Source: Hyaloscypha bicolor E (taxonomy: Eukaryota; Ascomycota; Leotiomycetes; Helotiales; Hyaloscyphaceae). Taken from it: DNA of 64,000 nt. Shown here piece after piece: positions 61,401-64,000 of this stretch (the stretch's first letter is position 1; every line of letters begins with the position of its first letter). The stretch covers positions 1,054,001 through 1,118,000 of the forward strand of contig NW_020194559.1 in NCBI RefSeq assembly GCF_002865645.1, written 5' to 3'. The notes under the pieces were generated by a model, which did not search any database, had not been told where the DNA came from, and saw nothing but the letters and a program-made list of their open reading frames with translations. Both the position numbers and the translations under genes were made by a program.

Positions 61401-64000
61401 ATTAAAAACTATAATATAAAAAATAACTCTATTACTAATTTCTTTTTATATACTAGTTTTATTAATAATACCGTTTTTAAATATAAATTTACTAATTTCG
61501 AATTAAATTTAGATAAAGAATCTAAACTAATATTAATTATTTCTATTCCCTAAAAGCCGAAAATTAAATATTTTTATAAATAAAATACTTGAAATAACTA
61601 TTATTAAATAAAAAACTTTTTAGCTAATATTATTTATTTTATAAATATCTTTTATTAAAAAGAATTATATATAAAAAAAAAGCTAGTAAAAGCTCCTATT
61701 ATTAAAATTACTAATATTAGTTCTATAAATATATATTACAATTTCTAATAATCCGAAAATAAAGCCTTTATTATAAACTTTTATAAGATTAATAGCTTTT
61801 TTAAATAATAAATTTTTTTTCCCGAAAACTAATATTAGAAACCCTATTATTTTCAAATAATATATTAAGTTTAATAATACTTTTTTTAAAAAAAACCTTT
61901 AATATTTTACTTTTTTATTAGTTATATAATTATAAAATATTATTAAAAAAAAATAAAAAGATATCTAAAATATAACCTTTTATATAAAATAATAATAATA
62001 GAATTAGAAGCTATAAAGAAATATCTTTTATAAAACCTTAATAAAAGCTTTATTACTTTTAGCTAATTACTATTTATAGTTTTTATTCTTTTTATAAGAA
62101 AGTCTAATAAAAGCTTATAATTTTATATTAATTAATATAAAACTTAATTAGATTATTTATAAAAACTATTATTCTTTTTCCTTTATTAATAAAATTTTAA
62201 CTAAAATTAATAGAACTAAAATCTTTATAAAGCTTTTTACTAAATTTATATAAATTTCGAATTAGAAAAATTAATAATATTTTATATATATTATAAAATA
62301 TATAAATATAAAGTTTTATTTTTTAAATTAATTAATAAGCTAATTATTTATTAGTATTATATAAATAATATTCTATTTAATTATTTAAATAACTTTTATA
62401 TATTTTATTTAAATAATATTTTTATTTATTTTAATAATAAATTAGAATATAAATTTTATATAAAGAATTTTTTTTAATAATTCTAGAATATAGGTTTATA
62501 AATAAATATTAAAAAATATTAATTCTATATTATATATATAAAATATCTTAGCTTTATTATTTCTATAAATAATATTAAAATTAATTTTAAAAAGATTACT
62601 ATTATAAAGAATTAAAAAGCTTTTTAAATTATAAAAGAAATATAAGTTTTTCTAGAATTCTATAACTTTTATAAAAGATTTATTTATAATTATAATAAAA
62701 TTATTAAGCTTCTATTAAATCTTATATATATAAATATTTTTTATTTATTTAATAAGATTTATTAAAATACTTTTAAGAAACTTAAAATTTAATTTATATT
62801 ATTAAATCTATTTTATTATTATAACCTAAAATAATAATTAATAATTAAAACTAATATTCTTTTTTAATAATATAAAAATATATAATTTTTTATAATTTCT
62901 TTTAAAAAAATAATAATATTTATAAAATATTTAATAAAAAAATATTTACTATTATATAATTTTTAGATTAAGAATATTCGAAATTTTAAAAAATTATTTA
63001 TTAAATCCAGATTTATATAAATTTATTATATATTAAAATACTTTATAATAATAAAAAAGCTTATAAGTAAATAAGCTAAATAAGCTAAAGCCTTAACTAA
63101 ATACTATTTTATTATCTAATATAAATTCAATAAATAAAATACAAAAACTAATATTTTAATATACTAAAATAATAAAATTATATAATAAAATAAAATAAAA
63201 GAAAAATATTATACTAAAATCTTTTTTTTAAAAAAAACTAAATTAATCTAAAGATATTCTAAAACCTTAATATTAAAATTAATTTTCTTTTTCTTTTCTA
63301 AAATAATAATAATAACCTTAATAAAATAAATAATTTAGTTAAATAAATTCTATAAAATAATTATAAAACCTTCTTTTTATAAGCCTTTTATAAATAGATT
63401 AAACGAAATAATATTAATTTTATTATAAGAAATAAATTATTATTATATTATAAATAATTTATAATATTAGAAAAATAATTATATATAGATTTAATTTATA
63501 AGATTTATAACTAAGCCTCTATAATATATTTTAATAAAAATAAAATATATAAACTATTATAGCTATAATATTACTAGAAGAATATATAATATAATATTAT
63601 TTAATATATTTATAATTATTAATTATATAAATAAATAAATATTTTAAGAAATAAAATCCCTAATTTATTTTACTTTTTACTAGTTTCGAATTACTTATAT
63701 TAATATATTATAATAAATTTTAAATTAATATCTAATTCAAAATCCGATTATAATATTATATATATATTATAATTAATTAATTAAATAAATAAATTATTTC
63801 TATTTTTTATAATAAAATAATTATAATAAAAAATAAAATAAAAATATATTTCTAAATTATTTATTATTATTATAGTTTTTTAGTTTTTATTATTTCCGAT
63901 TATAGCTTATAATTTATATTAATATTCTAAAAGAAGTTTAATAAAATTCCAAATATAAAACTAAACCTATTAATAATATATTATTTATAAACTAATAAAT
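58454..64000 (+). mobile_element. Highly degraded Gypsy-type element D, continues beyond window
   Basis: Extremely AT-rich. On the + strand around 62,540-62,690 the translation YLSFIISINNIKINFKK...FLEFYNFYKRFIYNYNKI is the Gypsy RT/RNase H junction, where YLGFIIS and FLGFxNFYRRFI are expected. Upstream parts presumably hold gag and protease but are beyond recognition. No LTR of this element was identified in the window. This is the most degraded, and probably oldest, layer here. Confidence 0.65.

Overview
The window looks like part of the genome of a filamentous ascomycete (Pezizomycotina). The genes carry short introns (about 47-70 bp) with fungal GTRNGT donors and CTNAC-like branch sites. 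The flanking DNA is extremely A+T-rich, with long runs of TA-containing words. Retrotransposon reading frames there are broken by C-to-T and G-to-A changes, as expected from repeat-induced point mutation (RIP). I cannot name the species.

Layout. (1) 1-14,946 is an AT-rich block. The 3' part of a chromodomain Gypsy element (A1, + strand, ends at 11,912) is interrupted by a younger Copia element (353-7,310, - strand, target duplication GTACT). It is followed by a Copia fragment, a (TTTTA)n microsatellite and unrecognisable AT-rich DNA. (2) About 14,950-28,500 is a gene island of normal composition. (3) 28,520-64,000 is a second AT-rich block, a nested stack: Gypsy A2 (29,713-42,392) containing Gypsy B1 (31,500-37,488), inverted Copia C remnants, Gypsy B2 (44,439-50,750), Copia C (52,106-58,448) and a very degraded Gypsy D running off the right edge. 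Exact or nearly exact 5-bp target duplications were found for five elements.

The gene island holds five intron-containing genes of the UstYa/DUF3328 family (genes A-E). This family includes the oxidases and cyclases of fungal ribosomal-peptide pathways such as ustiloxin, phomopsin, asperipin and cyclochlorotine. It also holds a single-domain Vps10/sortilin-like receptor gene and a small gene for a secreted, aromatic-rich peptide of about 85 residues that could be a precursor. The order is A(+), B(-), C(+), Vps10(-), D(+), peptide(-), E(+), so three divergent promoter regions (B/C, Vps10/D, peptide/E) are available. Exon-intron models were worked out by hand; every model keeps frame and has GT...AG introns.

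How they might work together (inference): a Golgi-routed small peptide is modified by several membrane-anchored UstYa-type enzymes, and the sortilin-like protein could affect trafficking of the peptide or enzymes. Two UstYa genes look functionally altered. Gene C lacks both key histidines, and gene D has a TAG where the conserved YLRQ glutamine should be. No UstO-like tyrosinase, methyltransferase, P450, transporter or classical multi-repeat Kex2 precursor was seen, so this would not be a standard ustiloxin-type cluster. Two inverted 142-bp MITE-like copies lie in two of the divergent promoter regions.
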